A stretch of 64,000 nt of DNA from Chitinophagaceae bacterium (GTDB lineage Bacteria > Bacteroidota > Bacteroidia > Chitinophagales > Chitinophagaceae): NCBI GenBank assembly GCA_019638615.1, contig JAHBTL010000001.1, forward strand, positions 1 to 64,000, read 5' to 3'. The first letter of the stretch is position 1, and the number at the start of each line of letters is the position of its first letter. Positions 8,239 through 17,861 of the stretch are shown one piece after another. The position numbers were made by a program, and so were the translations under genes. Under the pieces are notes generated by a model. It ran no database searches. It saw nothing but the letters and a program-made list of their open reading frames with translations, and was not told where the DNA came from.

Positions 8239-9399
8239 ATGAAAAAAAATATCTGTTATTTACTTTTTACTATCCTCATTGCGGGTATTATACCCGGCTG
8301 CAGTAAAAACAATGATGCAGCGCCTGTTCCTATAGCTCCAATCCTGAAGGAAATCGTTTTCCCTAATGAAAACGATGTAATACCCGGAAAAGAAGCTACC
8401 ATTCTCGGAAAGGGATTTTCTAAAGAAGATAAAATTTTTATCGAAGCCGATAACGGCATGCTGGAAGTGGAAGTTACGGGAGCCACCAATGACTATATCA
8501 GGTTTATTGTTCCTGCGGAATCAGGTGGTTTGTATACAGTAACAGTTGAAAGAGCAGGAAAACAAACCACGCTTGATGGTGAGTTATCTGTTCCGTTTAT
8601 TGTAGTGCTCGAAAATGTGGTAATGCCTGCTTCCGGTGTGCAACAGGGCGCTACTGTGAAAATAGAAGGCGAAGGCTTTCAGGATGGTGACATATTACAG
8701 CTTACAGCAGCATTTTATCCCGAAGGTAAAACATACAATATTCCTGTTACCATTACGGCGAAAGGTATCAGCTTTTTGCTACCCACCGGAGCATATGGAG
8801 CGAATAATGCTATTATTACAAGGGGAGAGAAAAAGACCAATCTTGGCACTATTGGAATAGAAGTAAATGCGGGTGATGAATTAGGAGGGGGTATTGTGTA
8901 TTATACCGAAAGTAATAAAGTACACGGTTTTATTGTCAGCAAAACAAATACAGGTACACCGGAAGAGCAGTTTGGCCCTGCCGTAGCGCTATCCGGGGCA
9001 GCAGGCACGGGCAAATCACTTGGTAGTGGTAAAGTCAATACTGCTAAGCTGATTGACAAAATGAATGCGTTCAGGCAAAACAATAGCAGTTGGAACACTA
9101 AAAAATCTGCGGCAGAAATGTGCAATGAGTTGAGCATTACGGCAGGTGATGATACTTATACAGACTGGTTCCTTCCTTCGCAGGAAGAGCTTATAGAAAT
9201 TTTTAAGGTGAAAAATATGTTATGGGATAAGGGCGCCGGGATGCCTGCCAATAACTACTGGTCCTCCAGTGAGGGGGATGGAGATGCAGCCGGGTGGTCG
9301 GCTTTCTACGTAAATTTTTACGAACCTGAAAATATTGTTTCCGGCAATTCTGACAAGGAAGGCTGGAAGATCGGTATCAGGGCCATCCGTTCATTCTGA
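8239..9399 (+). CDS. IPT/TIG and DUF1566 (Lcl C-terminal-like) surface lipoprotein
   Basis: The 386-residue protein has a lipoprotein signal (IPGC, Cys21), then two immunoglobulin-like IPT/TIG modules (about 36-115 and 120-208). A C-terminal DUF1566-type domain (about 215-386) is recognised by TDWFLPSQEELIE, NYWSSSE and the closing IRAIRSF. IPT modules are common in SusE/SGBP-type proteins that hold ligands at the cell surface, and the gene directly precedes the SusC gene (30-base gap). I infer a surface binding protein of the uptake system. DUF1566 domains are better known from phage-variable tail or adhesin proteins, so the combination is unusual. Binding ligand unknown. Confidence 0.75.
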   Translation: MKKNICYLLFTILIAGIIPGCSKNNDAAPVPIAPILKEIVFPNENDVIPGKEATILGKGFSKEDKIFIEADNGMLEVEVTGATNDYIRFIVPAESGGLYTVTVERAGKQTTLDGELSVPFIVVLENVVMPASGVQQGATVKIEGEGFQDGDILQLTAAFYPEGKTYNIPVTITAKGISFLLPTGAYGANNAIITRGEKKTNLGTIGIEVNAGDELGGGIVYYTESNKVHGFIVSKTNTGTPEEQFGPAVALSGAAGTGKSLGSGKVNTAKLIDKMNAFRQNNSSWNTKKSAAEMCNELSITAGDDTYTDWFLPSQEELIEIFKVKNMLWDKGAGMPANNYWSSSEGDGDAAGWSAFYVNFYEPENIVSGNSDKEGWKIGIRAIRSF

Positions 9400-9429
9400 T
9401 TTAATCTATTCAACCATTAAAAAAATTTT

Positions 9430-12372
9430 ATGCTGAAAAAACTGCTATTGATTACCCTTGGTGTATGCAGCTCTGTTTTGCTGTTTGCACAAATAAAAGT
9501 AACAGGAATAGTTACGGATGCGGATAATATACCCGTTCAGGGAGTAAATATTACTATCAGGAATTCCACCAGGGGCACTGCAACCGATGATAAAGGGCGC
9601 TATCATATTGAAGCAGCTAAAGGGAATATGCTGGAGTTTTCTTTTACAGGATATCTTAAAAAAACAGTTACTGTAGAAAATGAAATGCCAATAAATATCC
9701 AGCTTATACACGAAGCTGTTAACCTGGATGAAGTGATAGCTATCGGGTATGGATCTGCTAAAAAAAGTGACTTAACCGGCGCCGTTACTTCCGTAAAGCC
9801 AGAGAGCATGAAAAACGCCAGGATTGGTACAGCTACCAGCGCGCTACAAGGTTTGGCAGCAGGTGTATTTGTAACCACAGGTTCAGTGAAACCCGGCGGG
9901 GATGCCACGGTGGTCATCAGGGGATTGGGCTCCTTACGTGCCGGTAACGCTCCTCTCTATGTTGTAGATGGCATGCCTGTTGAAGGTGGCTTACAGGATC
10001 TCTCTCCCTCCGATATTGCATCCATTGAAGTGTTGAAAGATGCTTCATCTTCATCCATCTACGGCTCACGGGGATCGAATGGCGTTATTTTAGTAACAAC
10101 TAAAAAAGGCACAAAGGGCAAAAGCAGGATCACTTTAAACGCCAATACCGGGGTGCAAAGGATGCTGAACAAACAGGACTTAATGAATGCACAGCAATAC
10201 TATGAGCTTGCATCCAAAGCTGTTACTAACTATAAATGGACTTCTGAAGAACTGCGACTGCTGAGCCGCGGTGAATCAACCGACTGGCAGGACGCTGTAA
10301 CACAAAATGGCCGCTACAACAACTATAATATTGCGGTCAGCGGGGGCAGTGATAAAGTATCGCATTTCCTGGGGGCAGACTGGTACAACCAGGTCGGAAC
10401 CATCAAAAATTCTTCATTTAATAAATTGACTTTACGGTATAACATGGATGCATTTGCCAATGACTGGTTCAGGTATGGCATTCGCTTTAATGTGATCGAA
10501 TCCAGACTAAAGAATATTAATGAAGAAGGAGATTCTGGCTATGGTACTATGTTCAGCGCGATCAGTTCCCAGCCAACAGCTCCCATCTATACCGATGACG
10601 GTGCTTATTTTGATGGTTTTCTTAACACCAAAGCAAATCCCGTTGCCATTGTTGATCTCTTGGATCGCACCACGCAAAAAACCAGGGCCGTAGGTATGGC
10701 GTATGTTGAATTCGAGCCGGTAAAGAATGTAAAGATCCGCTCTGAAAATGGCGCTGAAACAGAAATATTTAATGTAAACGCTTATGAAGACGGGCGTATG
10801 GGCCAGCACTATGCCGCGGGTGGGCATGCTACCAAGTTCAACGGTAAAAAACGCTTCATGCAAACAGAAAATACAGCCACCTATACCTATCATGCGCAGC
10901 AACATAAGCTTTCTGTAATGGGTGGTTTTGCCGCTTCAAAAATTGATTACGAGAATTTCACGGCTGACTCAAAGAACCTTTCATCCATTACCGGCTATAA
11001 CAATCTTGGCGGCGCCCAGAACCACGGGCCTAACTATTCGTATGCATCGGCCTCCACTCTTACTTCTTTTTTTGGCCGCCTCAATTACAACTTCGATGAG
11101 CGTTACCTGGCTACCATCACCATGCGTGGCGATGGGTCTTCGCGTTTCGCACCTGGTAAAAGATGGGGCTTTTTCCCTTCTGCAGCTTTGGCATGGCGCA
11201 TATCTAAAGAAAGCTTCATTGATAATATTCCGGCCATTTCCGATTTAAAGCTCAGGGTAAGCGTAGGCATGTTAGGGAACCAGAACATTGGTGATTATGC
11301 TTATGCTGCTACGATCAGCCAGGGTGGTGAATGGGCCGATTATGTTTTAGGAGGGAACCTTGCTACCGGGTCTGTTCAGAATACCATCAGTAATCCGAAT
11401 CTCACATGGGAAAAAGCTCAACAGTTTGACCTGGGACTGGACTATGGTTTTTTAAATAACAGAATAGCGGGCAGCGTGGATCTGTATTATAAAAAAACCA
11501 CTGATTTATTATGGCTGGTTCCGCTGCCTACCGAATCCGGATTTGATAATTCACTTACCAATATCGGGCAGATCAACAACAAGGGTATTGAATTCACTAT
11601 CAACACCGTGAACTTTAACGCAAAGGATTTCAGCTGGACAACCGCTTTTAATATTTCATTCAACGATAACAGAATTGCCGCGCTTTATAACGGCAAGCAG
11701 GATGTGAATAAATCGCTTTTTGTTGATAAAAACATCAACACCTATTACTTACTGAAGGCAGATGGCATCTGGCAAACCAATGAGGCAACAGAAGCTGCAC
11801 GCTATAACGCGGTACCCGGCGACAGAAAGGTACTGGATAGTAACAAAGATGGCGTAATTAATGGGGACGACAGGGATTTTTCCGGAGTGAGCACACCCAA
11901 ATACTACGGCAGTTTCACCAATACGTTTAAATATAAAGGCATCGACCTGGTATTGTTCTTCACCTATGCAGGGGGTCATCGCATTAATAACTCTTTGAGC
12001 CGTTATATGAACTCATTTAACACCTGGGGTAATATGAGCACAGCTTACTATAACGGCTACTGGACGCCACAACGGCCCAGTAACAGGTACCCGGCGCCCC
12101 GGGTGGGAAGCCCCTACTCCAACGGCGATGGAACAGATGCCAATTTACAGCGCGGCGATTATGTCCGGCTGAAAAATATCGAACTGGGTTACACTTTCCC
12201 CTCCAACAGCTTTATCCGGCATATTAAGTCGTCAGGGATAAGAATATATGCTGCTGTTCAAAATTCAGTTACCTGGACGGAGTTTACAGGATTTGATGTA
12301 GAGTCGAGTGATAACACCAATCCCTACCCTAATGCCAGGGGTTTTATTGCGGGTCTTTCTATCAACTTTTAA
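9430..12372 (+). CDS. SusC/RagA-type TonB-linked outer-membrane transporter
   Basis: The 980-residue protein has a signal peptide (1-20), a carboxypeptidase-D regulatory-like domain (about 22-95), a plug domain with the SusC hallmarks GYGSAKKSDLTGAV (107-120) and VIRGLGSLRAGNAPLYVVDG (162-181), then a TonB-dependent beta-barrel ending in a terminal phenylalanine. SusC proteins form a lidded pair with SusD lipoproteins and import oligomers across the outer membrane with TonB energy. The SusD gene follows 10 bases later. The ribokinase, sugar transporter and nucleoside hydrolases around it suggest that the cargo is a ribose-containing compound. The N-terminal STN domain used for anti-sigma signalling is absent, so no FecR/ECF control is implied. 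Confidence 0.95.
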   Translation: MLKKLLLITLGVCSSVLLFAQIKVTGIVTDADNIPVQGVNITIRNSTRGTATDDKGRYHIEAAKGNMLEFSFTGYLKKTVTVENEMPINIQLIHEAVNLDEVIAIGYGSAKKSDLTGAVTSVKPESMKNARIGTATSALQGLAAGVFVTTGSVKPGGDATVVIRGLGSLRAGNAPLYVVDGMPVEGGLQDLSPSDIASIEVLKDASSSSIYGSRGSNGVILVTTKKGTKGKSRITLNANTGVQRMLNKQDLMNAQQYYELASKAVTNYKWTSEELRLLSRGESTDWQDAVTQNGRYNNYNIAVSGGSDKVSHFLGADWYNQVGTIKNSSFNKLTLRYNMDAFANDWFRYGIRFNVIESRLKNINEEGDSGYGTMFSAISSQPTAPIYTDDGAYFDGFLNTKANPVAIVDLLDRTTQKTRAVGMAYVEFEPVKNVKIRSENGAETEIFNVNAYEDGRMGQHYAAGGHATKFNGKKRFMQTENTATYTYHAQQHKLSVMGGFAASKIDYENFTADSKNLSSITGYNNLGGAQNHGPNYSYASASTLTSFFGRLNYNFDERYLATITMRGDGSSRFAPGKRWGFFPSAALAWRISKESFIDNIPAISDLKLRVSVGMLGNQNIGDYAYAATISQGGEWADYVLGGNLATGSVQNTISNPNLTWEKAQQFDLGLDYGFLNNRIAGSVDLYYKKTTDLLWLVPLPTESGFDNSLTNIGQINNKGIEFTINTVNFNAKDFSWTTAFNISFNDNRIAALYNGKQDVNKSLFVDKNINTYYLLKADGIWQTNEATEAARYNAVPGDRKVLDSNKDGVINGDDRDFSGVSTPKYYGSFTNTFKYKGIDLVLFFTYAGGHRINNSLSRYMNSFNTWGNMSTAYYNGYWTPQRPSNRYPAPRVGSPYSNGDGTDANLQRGDYVRLKNIELGYTFPSNSFIRHIKSSGIRIYAAVQNSVTWTEFTGFDVESSDNTNPYPNARGFIAGLSINF

Positions 12373-12382
12373 AAACCGAATT

Positions 12383-13798
12383 ATGAAATATATATCAATA
12401 TTGTCGCTGTTGTTACTCTTCGCATGCAGCAGTTGCGAAAAATTCCTGGATGAGAAGCCCCAAAGTATTCTTACCCCTGAGAATGCCTATAAGACGCCTG
12501 AAGACTGGCAAAAGACACTGAATGCTGCTTATGCCATGCTGCAGAAGGTATTTGTCGGAAAATACACCATTACGCTTTCTGAATTCGGGACGGACGAAGT
12601 GGAGCCTTACGACCTGGGATGGGCCGCTTATTCAGAATTGAAGTTGTACACCTTTTCGGCGTCACATCCTTTTTTCCAGGATCATTACCGCGTATGCTAC
12701 GAAGGCGTAAAAAGAAGCAATGCAGTGATTGATATGCCGGAAGGGGTTGTAGACAATGCGACAAGAAACGTGATGATAGGCCAGGCAAAATTCCTGAGAG
12801 CTATTTACTATTTTGACCTGGTAAGAATGTATGGAGGCGTGCCGCTATGGGTTAAATCATCTATTGACGACGAGATCATGAAACCCAGGGCAAGCGTGGA
12901 AGATGTATATACACTAATAGCGCAGGATATGAAAGATGCCGAAGCCATATTACCTGCTTCCTGGCCGAATGCAGCCGACAAAGGCCGGGCAACCACTTAT
13001 GCTGCCCAGGCATTCCTGGCCCGTATTTACCTGCAATGGAATAAACCGGCACTGGCATTGGATTACTGCAACAAACTGGATGGTAAATTTCAGCTCTATA
13101 CTACTTTAAAAGACATCTTCGATCCCAAAAATAAAAACGCTGAATACGAAAACATTTTCGAAGTACAGTTCCGCCATTCAGGCGCCTGGGGACTGGAAGG
13201 CAGCATACAACATAGCTACTGGGGACCCCGTGGTGTGGGGGGACCTACCAGTTTCGGCGGTTGGGGCGGTTTTGGCCCCACCCAATATGTATATAACAGT
13301 TTTGAGGATCACGACAAAAGAAGATCAGCATTTTTCCTCACTTCGTATAACGGGGTAACACAGTCGCCGCCCACCAATAATAAATTCTGGGACCCCGAAT
13401 ATGGAAATGTGATTGAAGATGACCAGTTAAACTTTATCCTTATCAGGTATGCAGATGTGTTGCTGATGAAAGCCGAAGCATTAAATGCGACCGATGCAAC
13501 AGGTAATGCTAAATATGATGCCCTTAACCAGGTAAGACGCCGTGCCGGACTGGGGGATATCACTACTGCAGACAATCTCGACAAGCAACAGTTTGCCGAT
13601 GTTGTTTTGGAAGAAAGATTACATGAACTCTGTTTTGAACATATGCGCCGCTGGGACCTGCTCCGATTCGGGAAACTCAAACAATACCTGGAGGATCACG
13701 TAGATATTTCTATCAGGGATTATCATGTATTGTATCCACTACCGCAAAATGCGCTGGATGCTAATGATGCTATCACCGGTAATAACCCCGGGTATTAA
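12383..13798 (+). CDS. RagB/SusD-family nutrient-binding lipoprotein
   Basis: Start chosen at 12383: the longer open frame begins at 12308 inside the susC-like gene, while 12383 gives a clean lipoprotein signal MKYISILSLLLLFACSSC with lipid Cys18 followed by EKFLDEKP, the usual SusD opening. The 471-residue protein has the TPR-rich SusD fold: the FLRAIYYFDLVRMYGGVPL region near 140 and the C-terminal ILIRYADVLLMKAEALN and RRRAGL motifs with the closing ERLHELCFEHMRRWDLLRFGK. It caps the SusC barrel from outside. It belongs to the ribose/nucleoside block by position. Confidence 0.94.
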   Translation: MKYISILSLLLLFACSSCEKFLDEKPQSILTPENAYKTPEDWQKTLNAAYAMLQKVFVGKYTITLSEFGTDEVEPYDLGWAAYSELKLYTFSASHPFFQDHYRVCYEGVKRSNAVIDMPEGVVDNATRNVMIGQAKFLRAIYYFDLVRMYGGVPLWVKSSIDDEIMKPRASVEDVYTLIAQDMKDAEAILPASWPNAADKGRATTYAAQAFLARIYLQWNKPALALDYCNKLDGKFQLYTTLKDIFDPKNKNAEYENIFEVQFRHSGAWGLEGSIQHSYWGPRGVGGPTSFGGWGGFGPTQYVYNSFEDHDKRRSAFFLTSYNGVTQSPPTNNKFWDPEYGNVIEDDQLNFILIRYADVLLMKAEALNATDATGNAKYDALNQVRRRAGLGDITTADNLDKQQFADVVLEERLHELCFEHMRRWDLLRFGKLKQYLEDHVDISIRDYHVLYPLPQNALDANDAITGNNPGY

Positions 13799-13827
13799 AC
13801 ATACATTTTTAAGATCAAACTAAGATC

Positions 13828-15456
13828 ATGATACGAATACATTGGTTGAATTTAGCTTGTATTGCAACCATTCTGTCAGGTGCGAACTGTCAAAAACAAA
13901 AACCTGAAGTTTTTCCACCTGTAGAAGAAGAAGCAAGGGTTGTAGTCGAAAACGGCATTGTAAAAGTCAAACCGGTTGAATATACAGGAGCCATCCGCAA
14001 CCCGATGAAAGGCTTCAGAGAATTTTTTGGACCCGGGTATGATGCTAAACGCTCCGAATATCCCTATCCTTACGGCAGCATTATTAAGGAGTATATGCAA
14101 TGGAATATGCTGGAAGACAAGGCTGCAGATGGCGTGGATAAGATAATCGCCTACAGCAATCACCGGTGGCAGGGAGTAGAGGATATAAATATGAAAGTAA
14201 TACCCCGCATATTCATTGTGTGGATGGAGCCCTGGCATGGCGGAGTAGCTAAAAATACATACACCAGCAACCCGGATGACCTGAACGGGTGGCATTGGCC
14301 CTCGGATATACCGGGCGAAGTGCGGGTAGATGATGGCGTTACTCCCATTACCGGCGGGTATTTTGATCCCGGCTTCCAGGACCGGGTAAAAGCACTGGTA
14401 GCCAAAGCCGGCGAAGCCTGGGACAATGATCCCAGGGTAGCCTATATTGAAATGGGTATTATAGGTGAATGGGGCGAACATCATGATCCGGATATTACTA
14501 CCTACTGGGCACCCCATGATGAGGAGCTGCATGTTCCCAACAGGACCTGGATACCCGGCATTGAAAAAACATTGGGGGATGCATTTAAAGCTGCATTTAA
14601 AAACAAAAAAGTAATGGTGCGGTATGCCTATGAATTCAAAGACTATGAGTTCGGTATTTACTGGGATTCCTGGGCGCAACCCGAAGAAAAAGTAAGAGGG
14701 TACGAGGAAATGAAAAAGCTGGGCGACCGCTGGAAAAAGCAACCTATTGGCGGGGAAATTACCTGGAACTGGGGTTCATTGGCCAAATTCAATTCATTTG
14801 AAGCAGTAGTAAAAGACAATGCTACCCGGGCAGAAGTGATCGAGCAAATCCGCAACCTGCATTGTAATCACCTGGGCGGTATCACCTGGGCAAATTTTAA
14901 TGATGCCGGCTTTACTCCCAATGCCGAATTGTTGCAAAGATCGATGGGATATAACTATGTTATATCTCAGTTCCAATATCCTGCGAATATCCAGAAAAGT
15001 GTTCCTTTCAAAGTCTCTTTTACTGTTTCCAATAATGGCTCTTCTCCATTTTATTATAACTGGCCGGTAGAAATTGCATTGCTTAATAAGAGAACAAAAA
15101 AGAAAGTATGGGGTAAAGTGCTGGAGGGAATAAATATATCGGAGTGGATGCCGGGAGATAACTGGGATAAAGCGACCTCAGGTTACACAGTTCCCGCTCC
15201 TGTCTACAACATTGAAAAAGAAATTACTTTGGATACCGGATTACCGGAGGATGAATACATCATTTCTATCGCGGTACTGGATCCGGCGGGGATGTTGCCT
15301 TCGCTCCGTTTTGCGGTAGAAAATTATTTCACCGGCGGGCGCCATCCCATGGGTTATGTGGGAATCAACAAAGTTCCGGAACAATATGAAATCAACAGCT
15401 CGGATTTTAAAAGTATGTATGAAGACCATACATTAAAGTATGTATTGAACAAATAG
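13828..15456 (+). CDS. DUF4832-type glycosidase-like protein
   Basis: The 542-residue exported protein (hydrophobic N-terminus ending near ILSGANC, Cys21 or signal cleavage) has a TIM-barrel-like first part and a C-terminal beta-rich DUF4832-type domain (about 390-520). The phrase RVAYIEMGIIGEWGEHHD (about 208-225) carries acidic residues placed as in the fourth strand of clan GH-A glycosidases, and EITWNWG and GGITWANFND are aromatic barrel motifs. I infer a glycoside hydrolase or sugar-binding enzyme. It is 29 bases after the SusD gene and just before two nucleoside hydrolases. Its substrate is not known; a ribose-containing glycoside is an attractive guess from context only. Confidence 0.7.
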   Translation: MIRIHWLNLACIATILSGANCQKQKPEVFPPVEEEARVVVENGIVKVKPVEYTGAIRNPMKGFREFFGPGYDAKRSEYPYPYGSIIKEYMQWNMLEDKAADGVDKIIAYSNHRWQGVEDINMKVIPRIFIVWMEPWHGGVAKNTYTSNPDDLNGWHWPSDIPGEVRVDDGVTPITGGYFDPGFQDRVKALVAKAGEAWDNDPRVAYIEMGIIGEWGEHHDPDITTYWAPHDEELHVPNRTWIPGIEKTLGDAFKAAFKNKKVMVRYAYEFKDYEFGIYWDSWAQPEEKVRGYEEMKKLGDRWKKQPIGGEITWNWGSLAKFNSFEAVVKDNATRAEVIEQIRNLHCNHLGGITWANFNDAGFTPNAELLQRSMGYNYVISQFQYPANIQKSVPFKVSFTVSNNGSSPFYYNWPVEIALLNKRTKKKVWGKVLEGINISEWMPGDNWDKATSGYTVPAPVYNIEKEITLDTGLPEDEYIISIAVLDPAGMLPSLRFAVENYFTGGRHPMGYVGINKVPEQYEINSSDFKSMYEDHTLKYVLNK

Positions 15457-15495
15457 GCATGCAAAATTTTTCACCTGGTTATACAATGTTGTTTC

Positions 15496-16554
15496 ATGAA
15501 GTTAGCTGATGCTGCGACAAGCCGGAAAGGAGCATCAGTTTCTCTGATTTGCTCCATGGTATTGCTGCTGTTGTCCGGATGTGCTCAACAGCAATCAAAA
15601 GATATTCCCATCCCTGTAATTTTTGATACCGATATCGGCAATGACATAGATGATGTATTGGCGCTCCAGATGCTGTTGAACTATGAAAAGGAAGGGACAG
15701 TGAATATACTGGGAATTACCATCAGCAAAAGCAATCCGCGGGTAATAGAATATGCAGATGGCTATTGCCTGTTCAATGGCAGGAAAAACATGCCGCTGGG
15801 GTATGCATACAACGGTGTAAATCCAGAGCCTTACCGGTATGTTCCCGCTACTTTAGATACGCTTGTTAACGGGGAGAAAGTATTGTTTCCACAACGCAGC
15901 CTGGCAAATGATATTCCCGAAGGATATGTGTTGCAGCGTCAGTTACTGGCAGCACAGCCCGATCATTCTGTTGTTATGATCGTAGTCGGGCCCCAGACAA
16001 ATATGCAACGGCTGCTGGAATCGGGACCGGATGAATACAGTGATTTAAACGGCGTGGAGCTGGTCAGCAAAAAAGTTCGCCTGCTTTCCGTCATGGGAGG
16101 ATTATATACGAAAGGTTCCAATCTTTTGGACTGGAATATTGTTCAGGATCTAAAGGCTGCAAAAACGCTTTTTGAAAAATGGCCCGGTGAGATCGTAGTC
16201 AGCGGGCCCGAAGTTGGGAATGATCTGCCTTATCCGCACCAGAGCATTGTAAATGATTTTACAGAGGGTCATAAGCATCCTTTATGCATATCGTATAAGC
16301 TGTATGCCCCTATGCCCTATGACCGTCCCACCTGGGATCTCACATCGGTGCTGTATGCTATTGAGCCGGACGCAGGTTATTTTGATTTATCGGGGTTCGG
16401 AACCATCGCTGTTGACAGCGTGGGCAATGGCATCTTCACAGACCATCCCAACGGGAAGCACCGTTATGTAAAAGTGCCCGGAAATAAAAAGAAAATGATA
16501 CTCCGGAAGATGGTAAGCCAGGTTACAGGGAAGCGTGAGCCAATGTATCAATAG
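15496..16554 (+). CDS. Nucleoside hydrolase lipoprotein (IunH family), first copy
   Basis: The 352-residue protein has a lipoprotein signal (LLLLSGC, Cys29), so it should be anchored in a membrane facing the periplasm or surface. The N-terminal DTDIGNDIDD (44-53) is the calcium-binding aspartate cluster of inosine-uridine-preferring nucleoside hydrolases, followed by the LNILGIT-like strand and a VVGPQTNM motif. The reaction is N-glycosidic cleavage of a nucleoside to base and ribose. It sits 39 bases after the DUF4832 gene. With the exported second copy downstream it supplies ribose for the ribokinase pathway. Exact nucleoside preference cannot be read from the sequence. Confidence 0.86.
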   Translation: MKLADAATSRKGASVSLICSMVLLLLSGCAQQQSKDIPIPVIFDTDIGNDIDDVLALQMLLNYEKEGTVNILGITISKSNPRVIEYADGYCLFNGRKNMPLGYAYNGVNPEPYRYVPATLDTLVNGEKVLFPQRSLANDIPEGYVLQRQLLAAQPDHSVVMIVVGPQTNMQRLLESGPDEYSDLNGVELVSKKVRLLSVMGGLYTKGSNLLDWNIVQDLKAAKTLFEKWPGEIVVSGPEVGNDLPYPHQSIVNDFTEGHKHPLCISYKLYAPMPYDRPTWDLTSVLYAIEPDAGYFDLSGFGTIAVDSVGNGIFTDHPNGKHRYVKVPGNKKKMILRKMVSQVTGKREPMYQ

Positions 16555-16652
16555 AGCCATCATGGAATATATTTGAATATAAAAACAGATAACAAAAAAA
16601 CAACGGAAAATTGAAGTGCGAAACCCTTTGATGATCCTTAAATGCCATAATT

Positions 16653-17657
16653 ATGCAAAAACGTTTCCTGCTTTTAGCTGTGTTGTTAAGTACCGGTTTT
16701 AATGGCGCTTTTGTACAGGCCCAATCCAAAGCCAAAAAGCCGGTTCCCATTATTCTTGACACCGATATCGGACCGGATTATGATGACGTGGGCGCCGTGG
16801 CGGTATTGCATGCCCTGGCCGATAAAGGAGAAGCAAAGCCGCTTGCCATTATTGCCAGCAATAAAAATAAATTAGTAGCTCCCACCATCAATATCCTGAA
16901 TATTTATTTTGGAAGACCTGATCTCCCGGTCGGCGCTCCTAAAGAAGAGAATGACCCGGATCATGGCGCCGTGCAGCAATGGCCGGAATGGCTGGTAAGC
17001 AAATACCCGCACCACATCAAAAGCACCGGCGAAGTACCTGGTGCTGTAGAACTGTATAGAAAAATATTAGCCGGGCAGCCTGATAAAAGCGTTACCATCG
17101 TTACGGTTGGCTTCCTCACCAACCTGGCTAAGCTCCTGGACTCCCCGCCCGATCCATATTCAAAGTTAGATGGCAGGGCCCTGGTGGCAAAAAAGGTGAA
17201 ACAACTGGTGTCCATGGCCGGAAAATTCCCGGAAGGAAGAGAGTATAACGTGCTGGTTGATTCCGTTGCGTCTGAAAAAGTATTTACCTATTGGCCAACG
17301 CCTGTTTTGTTCAGTGGTTTTGAGATCGGCGAAAAAGTAATTACCGGTAAGGAGCTGATCAATAACGCGGCTATTCAAAACAGCCCCGTAAAAGATGCGT
17401 ATGCAAAAGCAATGCTCCATTATGAAGGCGACCGCAACGGCCGCAATAGCTGGGATCAGACAGCCGTACTGGTAGCGGTAAGAGGTATTGCACCTTATTA
17501 TACCACCCAAAGAGGACAGATCGTGCTGAAAGGCGGCAACAATGAATGGAAGAACGATACCAACGGCAGGCAGTCCTACCTTATAGCGATCCTGCCACCC
17601 GAAAAAGTAAGCGCGGAAATTGAAGCGCTCATGATGCATCAGCCGGGTACGAAATAA
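16653..17657 (+). CDS. Nucleoside hydrolase (IunH family), second copy, secreted
   Basis: The 334-residue protein has a Sec signal peptide (residues 1-24, ending VQAQ) and no lipobox, unlike its neighbour. DTDIGPDYDD at 36-45 is the calcium/ribose-binding aspartate cluster, and TVGFLTNLAKLL (about 150-161) is the second conserved strand. It cleaves nucleosides to base plus ribose, probably in the periplasm. The two hydrolases are clearly related but diverged, not a recent tandem duplication, which suggests different substrates. The 98-base gap before it is longer than the other gaps of the block, so it may have its own promoter. Confidence 0.88.
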   Translation: MQKRFLLLAVLLSTGFNGAFVQAQSKAKKPVPIILDTDIGPDYDDVGAVAVLHALADKGEAKPLAIIASNKNKLVAPTINILNIYFGRPDLPVGAPKEENDPDHGAVQQWPEWLVSKYPHHIKSTGEVPGAVELYRKILAGQPDKSVTIVTVGFLTNLAKLLDSPPDPYSKLDGRALVAKKVKQLVSMAGKFPEGREYNVLVDSVASEKVFTYWPTPVLFSGFEIGEKVITGKELINNAAIQNSPVKDAYAKAMLHYEGDRNGRNSWDQTAVLVAVRGIAPYYTTQRGQIVLKGGNNEWKNDTNGRQSYLIAILPPEKVSAEIEALMMHQPGTK

Positions 17658-17746
17658 GGGAAGACGCATTCTACGGCTAATCAGGAACAAAAATCGCGGT
17701 GAAGAGCAGCAGGAATGTTCTCTTTGTTGCTTTCGCTACTATACGA

Positions 17747-17858
17747 ATATTTACGTCGCCTGAGGCGACAAGAGACCCGTGCGCGGCGAAGACGCCACAC
17801 ACAGCAAGAAACGCACGGCAAGAAACGCCATGCACAGCAAGACTTAGCACAGCGGGAA
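17747..17858 (+). repeat. Direct repeat copy A beside the beta-propeller gene
   Basis: This 112-base GC-rich element opens with ATATTTACGTCGCC (17747-17760), contains GGCGAAGACGCC (17785-17796) and ends with CACAGCGGGAA (17848-17858). The same three words occur in the same order and orientation at 19176-19218. Copy A also has internal direct repeats of GGCAAGAAACGC type, which make it longer. Confidence 0.7.
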
Positions 17859-17861
17859 AAA

